A stretch of 64,000 bases of DNA from Costus lasius (lineage: Eukaryota > Streptophyta > Magnoliopsida > Zingiberales > Costaceae), in assembly GCA_027563935.2 (NCBI GenBank), contig CM050454.1, positions 43,552,596 to 43,616,595 of the forward strand, in the 5' to 3' direction. The position numbers and the translations under genes are program-made. A model generated the notes under the pieces. The model was not told where the DNA came from. It worked only from the letters and a program-made list of their open reading frames with translations, and did no database searches. The first letter of the stretch is position 1. Each line of letters starts with the position of its first letter. Positions 1-12,063 of the stretch are shown here, one piece after another.

Positions 1-3000
1 AACCTCAAGCTGCTGTATGCTGCACAGGCTAGGACTGAACGCTACAATTTGACTAAGCTTTTCTTTCAGAGCAAACTTGCTGAAGGGAGTCCAGTGGGAG
101 CTCACGTACTCAAGATGATTGGGTATAAGGAGGCTCTAGAGAAACTGGGACATACCATCAATCAGGAGCCTGCTGTAGACATCATATTGCAGTCTCTCCC
201 GACCTCTTTCGATCCGTTCATCATTAACTTTAATATGAACAAGATCGACTGTACGCCGGCAGAGTTACTGAATATGCTCTTGACTACAGAGTTGACTCTA
301 AAGGGAAAGCCTTCATCCTCTGTCTTAATGGTTCCTTCAAGGTACAAGAAGAAAGGGAAGAAAGGCAAAGCCCCTGTTAAGAGCTACAGCAAGGCTCTGA
401 AACAAAAGGTTAAGCGGTCGAAGGAATACAGATGTTTCCATTGTGGCCAGCTGGGTCACTGGAAGAAGGACTGTAAAGCGCTACAAGGAGATAAGAAGGG
501 AAGTAATCCTTTCGCTTCCGGCTCAGGTATTTTTGTGACTGAAGTCATGATATCTTCTTCTTCTATTTCATGGGTGTTGGACACTGCATGTGGAGTTCAC
601 ATTTGTTCAAATGTACAGGAACTCAAGAGAAGAAGACAGGTGGGACAGCATGAGGTGGACCTACGAGTTGGAAACGGGGCACGGGTTGCTGCTGTTGCTG
701 TAGGAATTTATTACATCTCATTACCATCTGGACTTGTATTGGAACTGGACAATTGTTATTTTGTACCAAGCATAATGAAAAATATTATCTCTATTCCTGC
801 TCTTGTCAGGAAAGGATTTTCCTTTGAATGCAATATTTCAAAGTGTGTTATTTCTTTTGATAATATTGTTTATGCTACTAGATCGATTAACAATGGGTTA
901 TTCATGTTGGACATGGAATGTTCTATACAAAATATTGATATTAAGAAAGCCAAGTTTGCTGATGACAGCACCTTGCTATGGCATAGTCGTTTAGGCCATA
1001 TTAACAAGAAACGCATTAAGCGGTTGCATGACCATGGACTGCTGGGATCATTCTCCTATGAGGAGATTGATACATGCAAAGCTTGTTTAATGGGTAAAAT
1101 GACGAAGTCTCCTTTTCCTAAGAAAGGTCAAAGGGCTTCAAGTTTACTTGACCTTATACACAGTGATGTGTGTGGGCCATTTTGTAAACATGCCAGAGGT
1201 GGCTATTCATACTTCATTACCTTTACTGATGATTTCAGTAGGTATGGTTATGTCTATCTAATGAGACATAAAAGTGAATCTTTTGACAAGTTCAAAGAGT
1301 TCAAGAATGAAGTACAGAATCAGCTAGGCCGAAATATCAAGGCACTTCGATCGGATCGAGGTGGTGAATACTTGAGTCGAGAGTTTACTGACTATCTGAA
1401 GGAGTGTGGGATTATCTCATAGCTCACTCCGCCAGGAACACCGCAATGGAATGGTGTGTCCGAGAGGAGGAATAGAACCTTACTGGATATGGTTCGTTCT
1501 ATGATGAGTCAGGCTACTCTGCCTTACTCCTTTTGGGGATTTGCACTGGAAACAGCTGCAAAGGTAATAAACCGAGTGCCATCCAAGGCAGTTTCAAAGA
1601 CTCCATGTGAGTTATGGTATGGGAAACAGCCGAGCTTGACATTTATTAAGATCTGGGGTTGTGAGGCTTATGTCAAAAAGCTCGCCTCTGGGAAACTAGA
1701 GAGCAGATCTGACAAATGCATCTTTGTCGGTTACCCTAAGGAAACTAAGGGTTATTATTTCTACGATCCCAAAGAGAACAAAGTATTTGTTGCTCGGACG
1801 GCTATTTTTCTTGAGAAGGAATTTCTTCTGCAAGAAGCCAGTGGGAGAGAAATAAAGTTGGATGAGAATCCAGAAGAAGGACAAAGTAGTCAAGCACAGT
1901 TGGATGAGCCTGAGCCAGTAGAACAGGTTATTGAACAACCTGAGGCTCAGATATCACGGGAACCGCGAAGATCGGGAAGGATCCGTCGACAGCCTGAGCG
2001 CTATGACGGAGTCTACATCATTGACAATGAACCCCTCACTTATGCGGATGCGGTCAGTGGACCGGAATCAGCGAGATGGCTTGAAGCTATGCGAGCCGAG
2101 ATGGACTCCATGTCAGATAACCAAGTCTGGGATTTGGTTGATCCGCCTCCGGGAGTAATCCCTATAGGTTGTAAATGGATCTTCAAGAAGAAGATTGACA
2201 TGGATGGTAACGTGGTTACCTATAAAGGCAGGCTAGTTGCGAAAGGTTTCAAACAAATCTACGGGATAGATTATGATGAAACTTTCTCTCCTGTAGCCAT
2301 GTTCAAGTCTATTCGGATTATTCTCGCGATAGCAGCATATTATGATTATGAGATCTGGCAGATGGATGTGAAGACTGCTTTCCTTAATGGAAATTTGTAG
2401 GAGGATGTGTATATGACACAACCTGAAGGTTTCACTAATCCATTAGATCGTCATAAAATATGCAAGTTAAAGAAGTCCATTTATGGACTTAAGCAAGCAT
2501 CGAGAAGCTGGAATATTCGTTTTGATGAATCAATCTGTGATTTTGGTTTCATCAAGAATGAAGATGACCCGTGTGTATATAAGAGGTTTAGTGGGAGCGT
2601 AATCACTTTCCTAGTCCTCTACGTCGATGATATCTTAATCATTGGAAACGATATTCCTGAACTGCATGTGGTTAAGGCATGGTTAAGGAAATGTTTCCAG
2701 ATGAAAGATTTGGGAGAAGCAGCTATGTATTAGGTGTGAAGATCTACAGAGATAGATCTAAGAGGCTTCTCGGGCTGTGCCAGAGTACTTACATCGATAA
2801 AGTCCTGGAGAGATTCCATTTAGAAAATTCTAAAAGAGGATATCTTCCAGTCAGACATGGTCTGAATCTTTCAAAGAGTCAGTGTCCACAAACACAGACT
2901 GAGAAAAATGAAATGGACAATACGCCTTATGCTTCGGCTATTGGGTCCATTATGTATGCGATGTTATGTACTCGCCCAGACGTCGCTTATGGGTTAAGCG

Positions 3001-3602
3001 TGACCAGTCGGTTCCAAAGTAATCCAGGTCAGGCGCACTGGATTGCAGTCAAGAACATTTTGAAATATCTGCGGAGGACCAAAGATATGTTCTTGGTATA
3101 TGGTGGTCAGGAAGAACTCAGTATTGAAGGATATACTGACGCTTCGTTCCAATCTGACCAGGATGATTTCCGATCGCAATCAGGCTATGTTTTTAGCTTG
3201 AATGGAGGAGCAGTGGTGTGGAAAAGTTTCAAACAATCAATTGTTGCTGATTCCACAACAGAAGCCGAGTATGTTGCAGCCTCGGAAGCATCTAAGGAGG
3301 CAGTGTGGATTCGTAAGTTCGTTCAGGAACTTGGTGTTGTTCCTTCGAGTGCAGATCCATTGGTTATCTTCTGTGATAACACTGGAGCAATTGCACAAGC
3401 AAAGGAACCACGGCCGCACCAGAAGTCCAAGCACATACAGAGACGATTTCACTTGATCCGGGAGATCATTGATCGTGGTGAGATCAAAGTTTGCAAGGTT
3501 CATACAGATGACAATCTAGCTGACCCGCTTACAAAGCCTCTGGCGCAGCAGAAGCATGAGAAGCACTGTAATAATATGGGTTTGAGATTTCTCAACCATT
3601 AG
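1..3602 (+). pseudogene. E0 gag-pol polyprotein, 5'-truncated and disrupted
   Basis: Copia polyprotein read in frame from base 1, already within gag. Visible in order: the C-terminal half of gag; a CX2CX4HX4C zinc knuckle at about 433-474; an aspartic protease with a D-T-A active site; an integrase with the HHCC zinc domain (W-H-S-R-L-G-H, then C-K-A-C) and DD35E catalytic core; reverse transcriptase with Y-V-D-D at 2620-2631; RNase H with T-D-A-S, E-A-E-Y and F-C-D-N motifs; and the conserved terminus ending at 3602. Lesions relative to sister copies: TAG for CAG at 1420-1422 in the integrase, TAG for a Glu codon at 2398-2400 in RT, and a one-base deletion near 2725 that shifts the frame after YVDD. 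The product would have made virus-like particles and cDNA in the cytoplasm. This copy cannot encode it. Confidence 0.93.
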
Positions 3603-3611
3603 ATTAAGTGC

Positions 3612-3621
3612 AAGTGGGAGA
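3612..3621 (+). other. E0 polypurine tract
   Basis: AAGTGGGAGA, two bases upstream of the 3' LTR. The same purine tract abuts the 3' LTR in every family A and B copy here. It is the expected primer site for plus-strand cDNA synthesis. Confidence 0.85.
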
Positions 3622-3622
3622 T

Positions 3623-5307
3623 TGTTGGGGTATGCCCTTAAGGCTAATGTTTGAGGCCTTGGGATTGTATCAGTATCATGTATAAACTCTATGTTTATAA
3701 AGGCAATGGTTGTTATTCAGGTTGTTACATTATCTGCTGCAATGTGTATACTTCTGAATAATGTCTCAATGATGTTCAGCTAGGCTGACATGCAGTATAG
3801 TCCTTAGTCGAGATATCTTGGTGAACATGAGACAGCCTTGATATGATTGAGACTAATATGTGTTCTAATCTTATAGGATGCTTCGAGCATGGAATAAGAT
3901 GTAGACTCATGGGTACATTGGATGTACTGGACAGACCCTACTAGGATATTCAGTTGTATGTCACAATGTGAATAATCCTTGTATGCGAACAAGTGGCATA
4001 CTTCCTCTGACTTGAGATCACTTGTGTTTCTAAATGATGATTGGCATTGTTTTGAGATAGTTCGATATCATTTGAAACATAATGGTTATAAACTATCTTG
4101 GATGGTGAGCATGAGTCATGTTAGGGCGCTAGTGATAGACATAGGATTGTCATCTCCTTCATTGGAGTGTGATGTTCTAAAGGGGCCCCCTGGATGAGAT
4201 GATTGAGAAAGTGTATGGCCATACCCAGATGACTATGTTCATCTGATCTAATCATTCTCATCATATTGGAGTTACAGGCTTGACACGCTTGTCCAATAAG
4301 AACATCCAGTGGCAAAGGAAACATGTATGTCTAGTGAAATGGATTCACACTTGTGCTGTGGTTTGAGTGTAGTCTTAGAAGACTCTTTCCTTTATATCGG
4401 GAGACAGTGATGTGTTGCTAGATACCCCTCACTGATCGTGATAACGTAAGTTATCGTTACCGACATTTAAAGGAAACCCTTAGGGTCGCACAATTTGATG
4501 ATATGGCTTACTTATGTCAGATCGTGTGGACTGAATTGTTTTGGTTCAGTTTAAAGGGATTTAAACTCTGATTGTAAGTGAGATCTGGTCTGATCATGTT
4601 TGATTGATTAGGGCTTGAGATCGGTAAGCTTCGATCGAGAGAATTGATGCTAGATCGGTGAGATCAGGAGCATCAGGAGATGAACGGTTAGATCTGGAGC
4701 CTTAGGGTTTAATTGTGATCTAGACCAAAGGCTTGGGTTAATTGGTCTTTGAACCAAACCAACTTGAACCGGTTCACATGTGTGACCGCATGGTTCAAAG
4801 GGAGAAGAATGAGCGTTCGGTTCACTTGGAGTGAACGCATAACGCATGAACGCATGAAGCTTGCTATTTTTGGAAGTTCCAAAATAGAAACGCCTCACGT
4901 TCGCTCCTCTCACGCCTATTGTCGCCTCTTCCTCTCGATGCTCTCGCACTTTTCGTGTGTTGAAGGAGTTGACGACAAGGAGGTCTCGGCCAAGCAAGAC
5001 ATCTCTTCTTCCCTTCCATTCGATCAGGAGACTTGAAGGTCTTTGCTAGCACAAGGATCAACAAGGAGTAGGCGATCTTCTTCTTGTGTGCGCATCTTCT
5101 GGAGGAGATCCCTTTCGCTCTCTTCTTCCAAGGCACCATCCAAGCAATGGCGATGGTATGACTCTTATCAATGTATACAAGTCTTAATAGTTGATCATAT
5201 AACATGCATGCAACCGATCACCTAGAAACCCTTATTTCCGCTGCCCAAAATTTTACATGCGCCACTTTAGGGTTTCGCCCCCCCCCCCCCCTTTGAGGGG
5301 ACTTTCA
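3623..5307 (+). repeat. E0 3' LTR (family A, 1685 bp)
   Basis: Starts TGTTGGGGTATGCCC and ends GGGGACTTTCA, the TG...CA termini expected of an LTR. Its boundaries are set by the polypurine tract on the left and the switch to EB LTR sequence on the right. It contains the palindrome GTATGGCCATAC at 4213-4224, a TTTATAT box near 4391, the GATAAC-GTAA-GTTATC inverted repeat near 4440, and the U5 mini-exon ATGGCGATG at 5147-5155 followed by GTATGA. A run of 14 C (5278-5291) lies in the terminal CCCC/GGGG hairpin, longer than in any sister LTR. Confidence 0.92.
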
Positions 5308-7347
5308 AGAATATCCCCGAAACAGGTCAGTCCCAAAAACCCAGTGAAGATCGCATGCGAAGGAGTCGACACGATGAGATAGAAAATACCTTTAAAGTGA
5401 GATGAGGCCGATGTCAAGGTAGGCGCCCAAGCGTGCGCCCTCTGCAGTCTCACACACACGGATGCCTCGAGCCTCTTCTTCCACGCTCGGTGCTAGCCTC
5501 GGGAAGAAGATCCAAGCCTTGGGAGAGCCCTCCAAGAGACTTGCGCCACCACCAAAGGGAGATGCGCCAAGAACAAGGAGGAAAAAGGAGATGCCGCCAA
5601 GAACAAGTTCACCTTTTGCCAAGGAGAAGGGAAGATGAACACTTGTGGTTTGATGGAAAGGATGGAGCCACTCGCCCTCACTTGATCGCCCTCTCAATTG
5701 ATCACGCCTTCAAGAGAAATTAGTGTGTTGAGAGGGGCGGCCAAGGTCTCTATTTATAGAGACCATAAGCGGTTTACTTGTGGCCTCAATTCAAACAAAT
5801 TGGGTGGCTAGGAGAAGAAGTAGGAATTTAAATCCTAATTTAATTAGGACTCATGTGGGCGCCTTGATCATGTCCTAATCCTATTAGGATTTACATGGAT
5901 GGTTTGATCAAGACTAGTCCTAATCCAATTAGGACTTAAGTGGGCGACTTGATCAAGTCCTAATTCAATTAGGACTCAAGGGGTAGTTTGATCATGATTC
6001 AAATTAAGCTTTGAATCAAGTCCTAATCCAATTAGGACTCTAATTATTTATATAATTAATTGAATCCTAATCCAATTAGGACTCTAATTAATTCAAATAA
6101 ATCAGCCCATTTAATCCCACAAAAATAAGACTCTAATTAATTAATTAATTAGCCCTTATTTTATCATGATCAATTAAACTCACATGAGGTATAAGCGCTA
6201 ACCCTAGTCTAACTAGGGTTAAGCATGCGCCATCCCTTTTCTTCTCCTTCAGCCCATTAAGCTCAACCTTTTCAATGGGCCCAGCCTAAGGTCCATTTTT
6301 CATGTTAACCAAGCCCTTGGATCCAATCCAATTTAACCCATGGTCAAATTGGGCTAACCATGGTTAAAATACCGTAAATAGAAGTTGGCTCCAATAAGTG
6401 TCTTCCATCTCATCAGGCCCATTGGCGCTGATGAAATCTCCAAAACAGTTCCGAGTTATCCAATAACTCGATCATAAGGCTTCCCGATCAATGCGAGAAC
6501 TCGAGTATCAAGGTGTGCGACCCTGTAGGTTCCTCTAACGTTGGCAGTGCTGACCTAAGGTCACCACAAGCAGTGAGTGGCACCTAGCAGTGCATCGTTG
6601 CTATCCAAGTCATCGGAATGGATATCGACATCGACATCCACATCATCGCAACCAGGTATAGATGCATTACAGTCTCTTTGCCGAACTGATATCCGATTGG
6701 CCAAGTGTGTCACCACTTGTTTCTATCCAATCTCATGGCTATGACTAAATCAGGTCTAACCTGGGTATGGCCATACACTTTCAGTCATAGAACCATAGAG
6801 GAGCTCCATGGATATCATGCTTCCATTAGGAAGGGACAAATCTTATGTCTGTGCATTGACCTTCTCATATGGGTCGTGACATGCCCAATGACAACCGTTA
6901 TTACCTCCCAACTACGGCAAGGCGTTAGGTTGTATCAAAGCATATCCCTAACCATATAGAATGGCCAATGGCCTCAAGTCAAGGGATCAATGCATCTCCT
7001 ATCACTTGTGAGGACAACTCGTGACACCAAGTCATTGTCTCACAGTGGGTCGGTCCAATATATCTACCACTGATATACTCATATGCCTGCGTTAGCACCT
7101 CGTGCCTAACCAGCCCATATACCAGTCTTACAAGTACCATAACTATCCCATATCCACTAAGGTACATTGACTAGGGATAATAGTTTGAGCACAGATCCAA
7201 TCTGTCTCTAGGGACATTATCATATAAGTACATGTTCGCAGATGTAAACAAATAACGATAACGACAATGCCAGTATGATATAAATATCAATGTCAAGTAG
7301 TACAAGTAACGGACCAAAATTAGGTCCTTAGGGCATATACACCAACA
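5308..7347 (-). repeat. EB left (3') LTR, family B, missing its first ~70 bp
   Basis: Reads TGTTGGTGTATATGCCC at its U3 start on the minus strand (7347 downward). Alignment by eye to the right copy shows roughly 1% substitution, plus an 85-bp segment that only this copy has. The first ~70 bp in plus orientation are displaced beyond E0. It shares blocks with family A LTRs: the palindrome GTATGGCCATAC at 6765-6776, a GTGCGACCCT block near 6517, and a CAGTGAGTGGCACCTAGCA block near 6570. No gene is seen in it. Confidence 0.88.
5828..6090. repeat. Tandem imperfect palindromes, TCCTAAT-NN-AATTAGGA
   Basis: About six spaced copies of a motif near TCCTAATCCAATTAGGACT lie inside the EB LTR. Each is itself close to palindromic and could fold. 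The right LTR (24010-24200) has fewer copies. AT-rich AATTAATT runs follow at about 6115-6155. Confidence 0.8.
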
Positions 7348-7348
7348 A

Positions 7349-7358
7349 TCTCCCACTT
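7349..7358 (-). other. EB polypurine tract
   Basis: On the minus strand AAGTGGGAGA, identical to the family A tract, directly beside the left LTR. It fixes the LTR boundary and the minus orientation of EB. Confidence 0.82.
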
Positions 7359-7368
7359 GCACTAAGAC

Positions 7369-10300
7369 CTAGAGGTTGAGAAATCTTAACCCCATATCTC
7401 TAGCGTGACCATCATGCTTCTGCTGCGCCAAAGCCTTGGTCAATGGGTCTGCTAGATTGTTCTCTGTGTCACCTCTGCTAATCTTGAGATCACCTCTGTC
7501 GATGATCTCTCTGATCAGGTGAAATCTCCTGAGTATGTGTTTGTATTTTTGATGAGACCTTGGTTCCTTGGCTTATGCAATTGCTCCATTGTTATCACAG
7601 AAGATTTCAATGGGATCCACTGCACTGGGAACCACCTGAAGTTCAGAAAAGAACTTCCTTATCCAAACGGCTTCTTTGGCTGCCTCAGAAGCGGCCACAT
7701 ACTCAGCCTTGGTTGTAGAATCAGCGATGGTGGATTGCTTGAAGCTCTTCCAGCACACAGCGCCTCCATTCATCTTGAACACATAGCCAGCTTGCAATCT
7801 AAAGTCGCCAGGGTCAGACTGGAAAGATGCATCAGTGTAGCCCTGCATACTGAGCTCTTCCTGCCCCCCATAGACTAGGAACAAATCCTTAGTTCTTCTC
7901 AGATACTTCAGGATGTTCTTTACAGCCACCGAGTGTTGTATTCCAGGATTGGATTGGTATCAGCTGGTTATGCTCACAGCATAAGCCACATCTGGTCTAG
8001 TACACAACATTACATACATGATCGATCCTACTTCCGAAGCATAGGGTACTCAACTCATGTCATCCCTCTCAGCCTGTGTGGTGGGACACTGGCTCTTTGA
8101 GAGAGTAAGGCCATGTCTCACTGGAAGGTACCCTTTCTTGGATTACTCCAAGCTAAACCTCTCTAGGACCTTATCAATGTATGTACTCTGACTAAGGGCT
8201 AGGAGCTTCTTAGATCTATCCCTATAGATCCTCACGCCTAGGATATAGGTGGCCTCCCCTAAGTCTTTCATCTCAAAACACTTCCCTAACCATGTCTTCA
8301 CAGCTTGAAGACTAGGGATGTCGTTCCCGATGAGCAGTATGTCATCGACATACAAGACCAGAAAAGTCACCAAGCTCCCACTGAATTTTCTGTATACATA
8401 GGCGTCATCTTCGCATTTGATAAAGCCATAATCTCTCACAGCTTCATCAAATCGAAGATTCCAACTTCGAGATGCTTGCTTTAATCCATAGATAGATCTC
8501 TTTAGCCTACAGACCTTATTGGCCTCTGCAGGATGGACGAAGCCATCAGGTTGTGTCATATACACATCCTCAGCTAGCTTCCATTAAGGAAAGCTGTCTT
8601 CACATCCATCTATCATATCTCGTAATCATGATATGCAGCTATAGCAAGCAGAATTCGAATGGATTTGAACATGGCAACTCGCAAGAAGGTTTCATCATAA
8701 TCCACCCCGTGGATTTGTTTGAATCCCTTAGCCACTTGTCTACCTTTATAGGTAATTATGTTGCCATCCATGTCTGTCTTCCTCTTGAAGACTCATGTAC
8801 ACCCTATGGGCTTTACCCATCAGGTAGCTCAACCAAATCCCAGACTTGGTTAGCTGACATGGAATCCATCTCGGATCGCATGCCCTCAAGCCATCTCTCG
8901 GAGTCCGGTCCACTGACCGCCTCATCATAAGTCCTGGGTTCATCCTCAATGATGAAGATCCCGTCATGTTGGGTCGGCAGCGACCCATACCTCTCAGGTG
9001 CATGATGAATTCTCCCAGACCTACGTGGGGCCTGTGTCTGAGCCTCAGGTTGCCTAGCAACTAGTACAGGTGGCTCAGGTTCAATCTCTATGTCTTGTGG
9101 TTGCACTTGGACCTCATCCATGTCAAACTTCCTCCCACTAACTTCTATCATGAGAAATTCTTTCTCTAGAAAGACAGCACCCCGAGCAACAAAAACTTTG
9201 TTCTCGGTGGGAACATAGAAGTAGTAACCCTTAGTTTCCTTAGGATACCCCCACAAACACACATTTATCAGATCTAGGTTCTAGCTTGCTAGAATCCTGA
9301 CGCTTGACATATGCCTCGCATCCCCAGATCTTGATAAAAGATAGATTAGGGCGTCTCCCACTCCATACCTCGAATGTAATCTTTGAGACACTCTTAGATG
9401 AAACGTTATTCAGTATCAGAGAAGCTGTCTCTAGTGCATGTCCCCAGAATAAGGGAGGTAGAGTTGCATGACTCATCATACATCGAACCATGTCCAACAG
9501 AGTTCGATTTCTCCTTTCAGACACACCATTCCATTGAGGTGTTCCAGGCGGAGTGAGTTGGGATAGAATCCCACACTCTTTTAGATAGTCAAGGAACTCA
9601 CCACTCAGGTACTCTCCACCATGATCTGATCGAAGAGCCTTAATGGATCTACCAAGCTGGTTCTCTACTTCATTCTTGAATTCCTTGAATTTCTCAAAGG
9701 ATTCATATTTATGTCTCATCAAGTAGACATAACCATACCTACTGAAATCATCAGTAAAGGTAATGAAGTAGTTGTGTCCTCCTTTGGCTTGTTTAATGAA
9801 TGGTCCACACACATCACTGTGTATAAGGTCCAATAAACCTCCTGCCCTCTCACTTGTCTTGGTGAAGGGCGTCTTTGTCATTTTCCCTAATAAACATGGC
9901 TCACAAGTATCAAATTCCTCCAAGGAACTTGAATCTAACAACCCATTTGCATGGAGTTGTTGAATGCGATTCTTGTTTATATGGGCTAATCGACAATGCC
10001 ATAGGAAAGCACCAACTGAACCACTCAATTTGGTCCTTTTGTGATTTATGTTACATATAGAGTTATCCATGTCCAACACATATAGACCATTGCATAATGT
10101 ACCCTTTCCATAGAACATATTTGCAAACGAAAAAAGAACAAGAGTTCTTATTTATTTCAAATTTAAATCCTTTCCTTGCCAAGCAAGGAATGGATACAAT
10201 GTTCTTAGTAAGCGAAGGTACACAATAGCAATTATCTAACTCTAATTGAAGTCCAGAAGGCAAGGAGAGAGTCAAAACTCCTACAGCAATAGCAGCAACC

Positions 10301-10974
10301 TGTGCCCCGTTTCCTATACGTAGGTCAATCTCTCCAGTCTACACCGATCTACTTTTCTTGAGCCCCTGCATATTTGTACAAATATGAGCTCCACATGCGG
10401 TATCCAATACCCATGACATAGAAGTAGAAAGGTTGACTTCTGTAACATAAATACCTGAGCATGAAGACGAAGCCTTGCTTCTCTTCTTCTCATTCTGAAG
10501 TCGCACCATGTCCTTTAAAATGTGAAGTGGTCCTCCACATGACAGGCACCTGTGATTTCTGGCCCTTTCCATTTTTAATTCCATTTCCTTTGTTAAGCCA
10601 ATCGGCTCAACACATGGAATTTCAACTTTAGGAGGATTGAGCCTAACCAATTCATCAAAGAGCTGCTTTAGATTAGAAATAATCTCAGAAGCACACTTTA
10701 ATTCATATTGCCCTCGAAGCTCAGGCGACATGTTAGTTAGCATCAATTGTGCAACCTCCAAAGTATCAGCCTGATGCTTATCGTAAGCATCTTTCTCAGC
10801 CACTGAGGCCGAGCATGGAAGTGGGTCAGGAATAGGCTGCCTAAGGACATGGAGCTTCTTTTCAAGCTTGAGAACGATTCTCAAGTTTATATAGCAATCC
10901 ATCAAGTTGGATCCAACCAACTTGTCCTTCTCTAGAAGGCATCGCAGTGACAGTCTGCTATTGTTTATAGTCAT
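7369..10974 (-). pseudogene. EB gag-pol polyprotein, heavily degraded
   Basis: Copia polyprotein on the minus strand, homologous throughout to family A but clearly diverged. The gag ATG is at 10974-10972. Gag is short: the central part present in family A is deleted near 10660. The zinc knuckle (about 10545-10500) has C-C-H but Met in place of the last Cys. Protease D-T-A-C-G follows. A stop near 10337 interrupts the protease region, and frameshifts lie near 10100 and 9255. The integrase is recognisable (HHCC, then the D, D and E residues with N-G-V-S-E-R). A stop at 8813 and further stops cut the N-terminal RT. RT with Y-V-D-D is open from 8565 to 8143, RNase H from 7929 to 7573, and the C-terminal stop is at 7371-7369. 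Non-functional. Its LTRs are much better preserved than this coding region. Confidence 0.9.
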
Positions 10975-12063
10975 TATTCTACAATAACCAAGAAAAGCAT
11001 ATTAGTACTACTTCAAATCATTTAAACTAGACTTGTTTTAAATGATCATGGCTCCCACTATTTTAATCGAATTGACAACCCACAAAGTCAATCAAGAAGA
11101 TAAAGACTTCCTAGTGTGATGGGATCCTTATTTCATATGAGGCTTCGCGTCCCACGAGGGTGGGATGAGATGCACAAAGTAACTCATGCTTCCTAAGGTG
11201 GGCACGCCGGCCGATTGCTCCAAGCAATTCCCCTTATTGAAACAGTCTAGGCATTTTATGTCCGGCGAGGGCTGGATACAGCATGAAACCCTAACCTTTC
11301 AACGATGCCTCTAGACTTTCATCATGTGCCCAGCACATACGAACGTCTAGTCAAGTCCATTCCTAACCATTATGCCCAGGGCCAACGAGTTTCCTTGCAA
11401 AGGCGCGCCCGATTAAAACGGACTGGGGAAACCATTGCCACCACGCACTTTCTAAAGATAAGTGGGTGTGTCCCACGAGGGTGGGAAACAGTTCACAACA
11501 CCACTGATCGATAGCTTAGTGAGGGCTACGCGTTAGAAGGCTACTAGACTTGATATTTTGAATGAGGGTTTTTTTTTTGAGGTCTCAATTAGTTTTATCA
11601 AATGTCTAGCATTACAGGCATGCATTCCTATAGTGATAACATAACGATAAAACAATACAAGCATGCTTTAGCAGATAAGATAAGCAGTTAAAGAATGATG
11701 TGATCATGACCTATTCAAGACATTGAACCAACCCATGCCAAGAAGGAGGTTCAACTCTTGACCTAAGACTAAAGCCCCAAGAACTAGACCTAACCTAGCC
11801 GACCTCTATTTTGAACTTCAAGGTTGGCTCCAAGGTCCTCCAAGGGTGAATCGCCATCTTGCAAGGTCCAACATAGATAGCTCACAAGCCCTAAGGCTCG
11901 GCCATGCTATGTTTGCGCCACCAAGCAAGCTTGCACCATCTTGCATGCGCCACCAATCCAAGTAGGGTGCTTGTTGCGCCACCATCCAAGATGCGCCACC
12001 AAGCTCCTTCCCTTAATCTTCATCTTACTTTTACAAAAATAAAGAAAAAGATGGCACACAGGC

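Larger units (their letters stand above)
1..5307 (+). mobile_element. E0: family A Ty1/copia retrotransposon, 5' part outside window
   Basis: Plus-strand copia element entering the window inside gag and ending with a complete 3' LTR. The order gag zinc knuckle, protease, integrase, reverse transcriptase, RNase H, polypurine tract, LTR is directly visible. It ends inside the left LTR of family B element EB: the sequence after 5307 continues the EB LTR from the point matching 14381 in the right-hand copy, so E0 inserted there. The expected target duplication is about AGAAT (5308-5312), but the left copy lies outside the window. Its coding frame is dead. Confidence 0.93.

Noticed and set aside
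5828..6090. CRISPR-like spaced repeats
   Set aside because: Units are irregular and AT-rich, spacers are similar to each other, and the array is inside a plant LTR.
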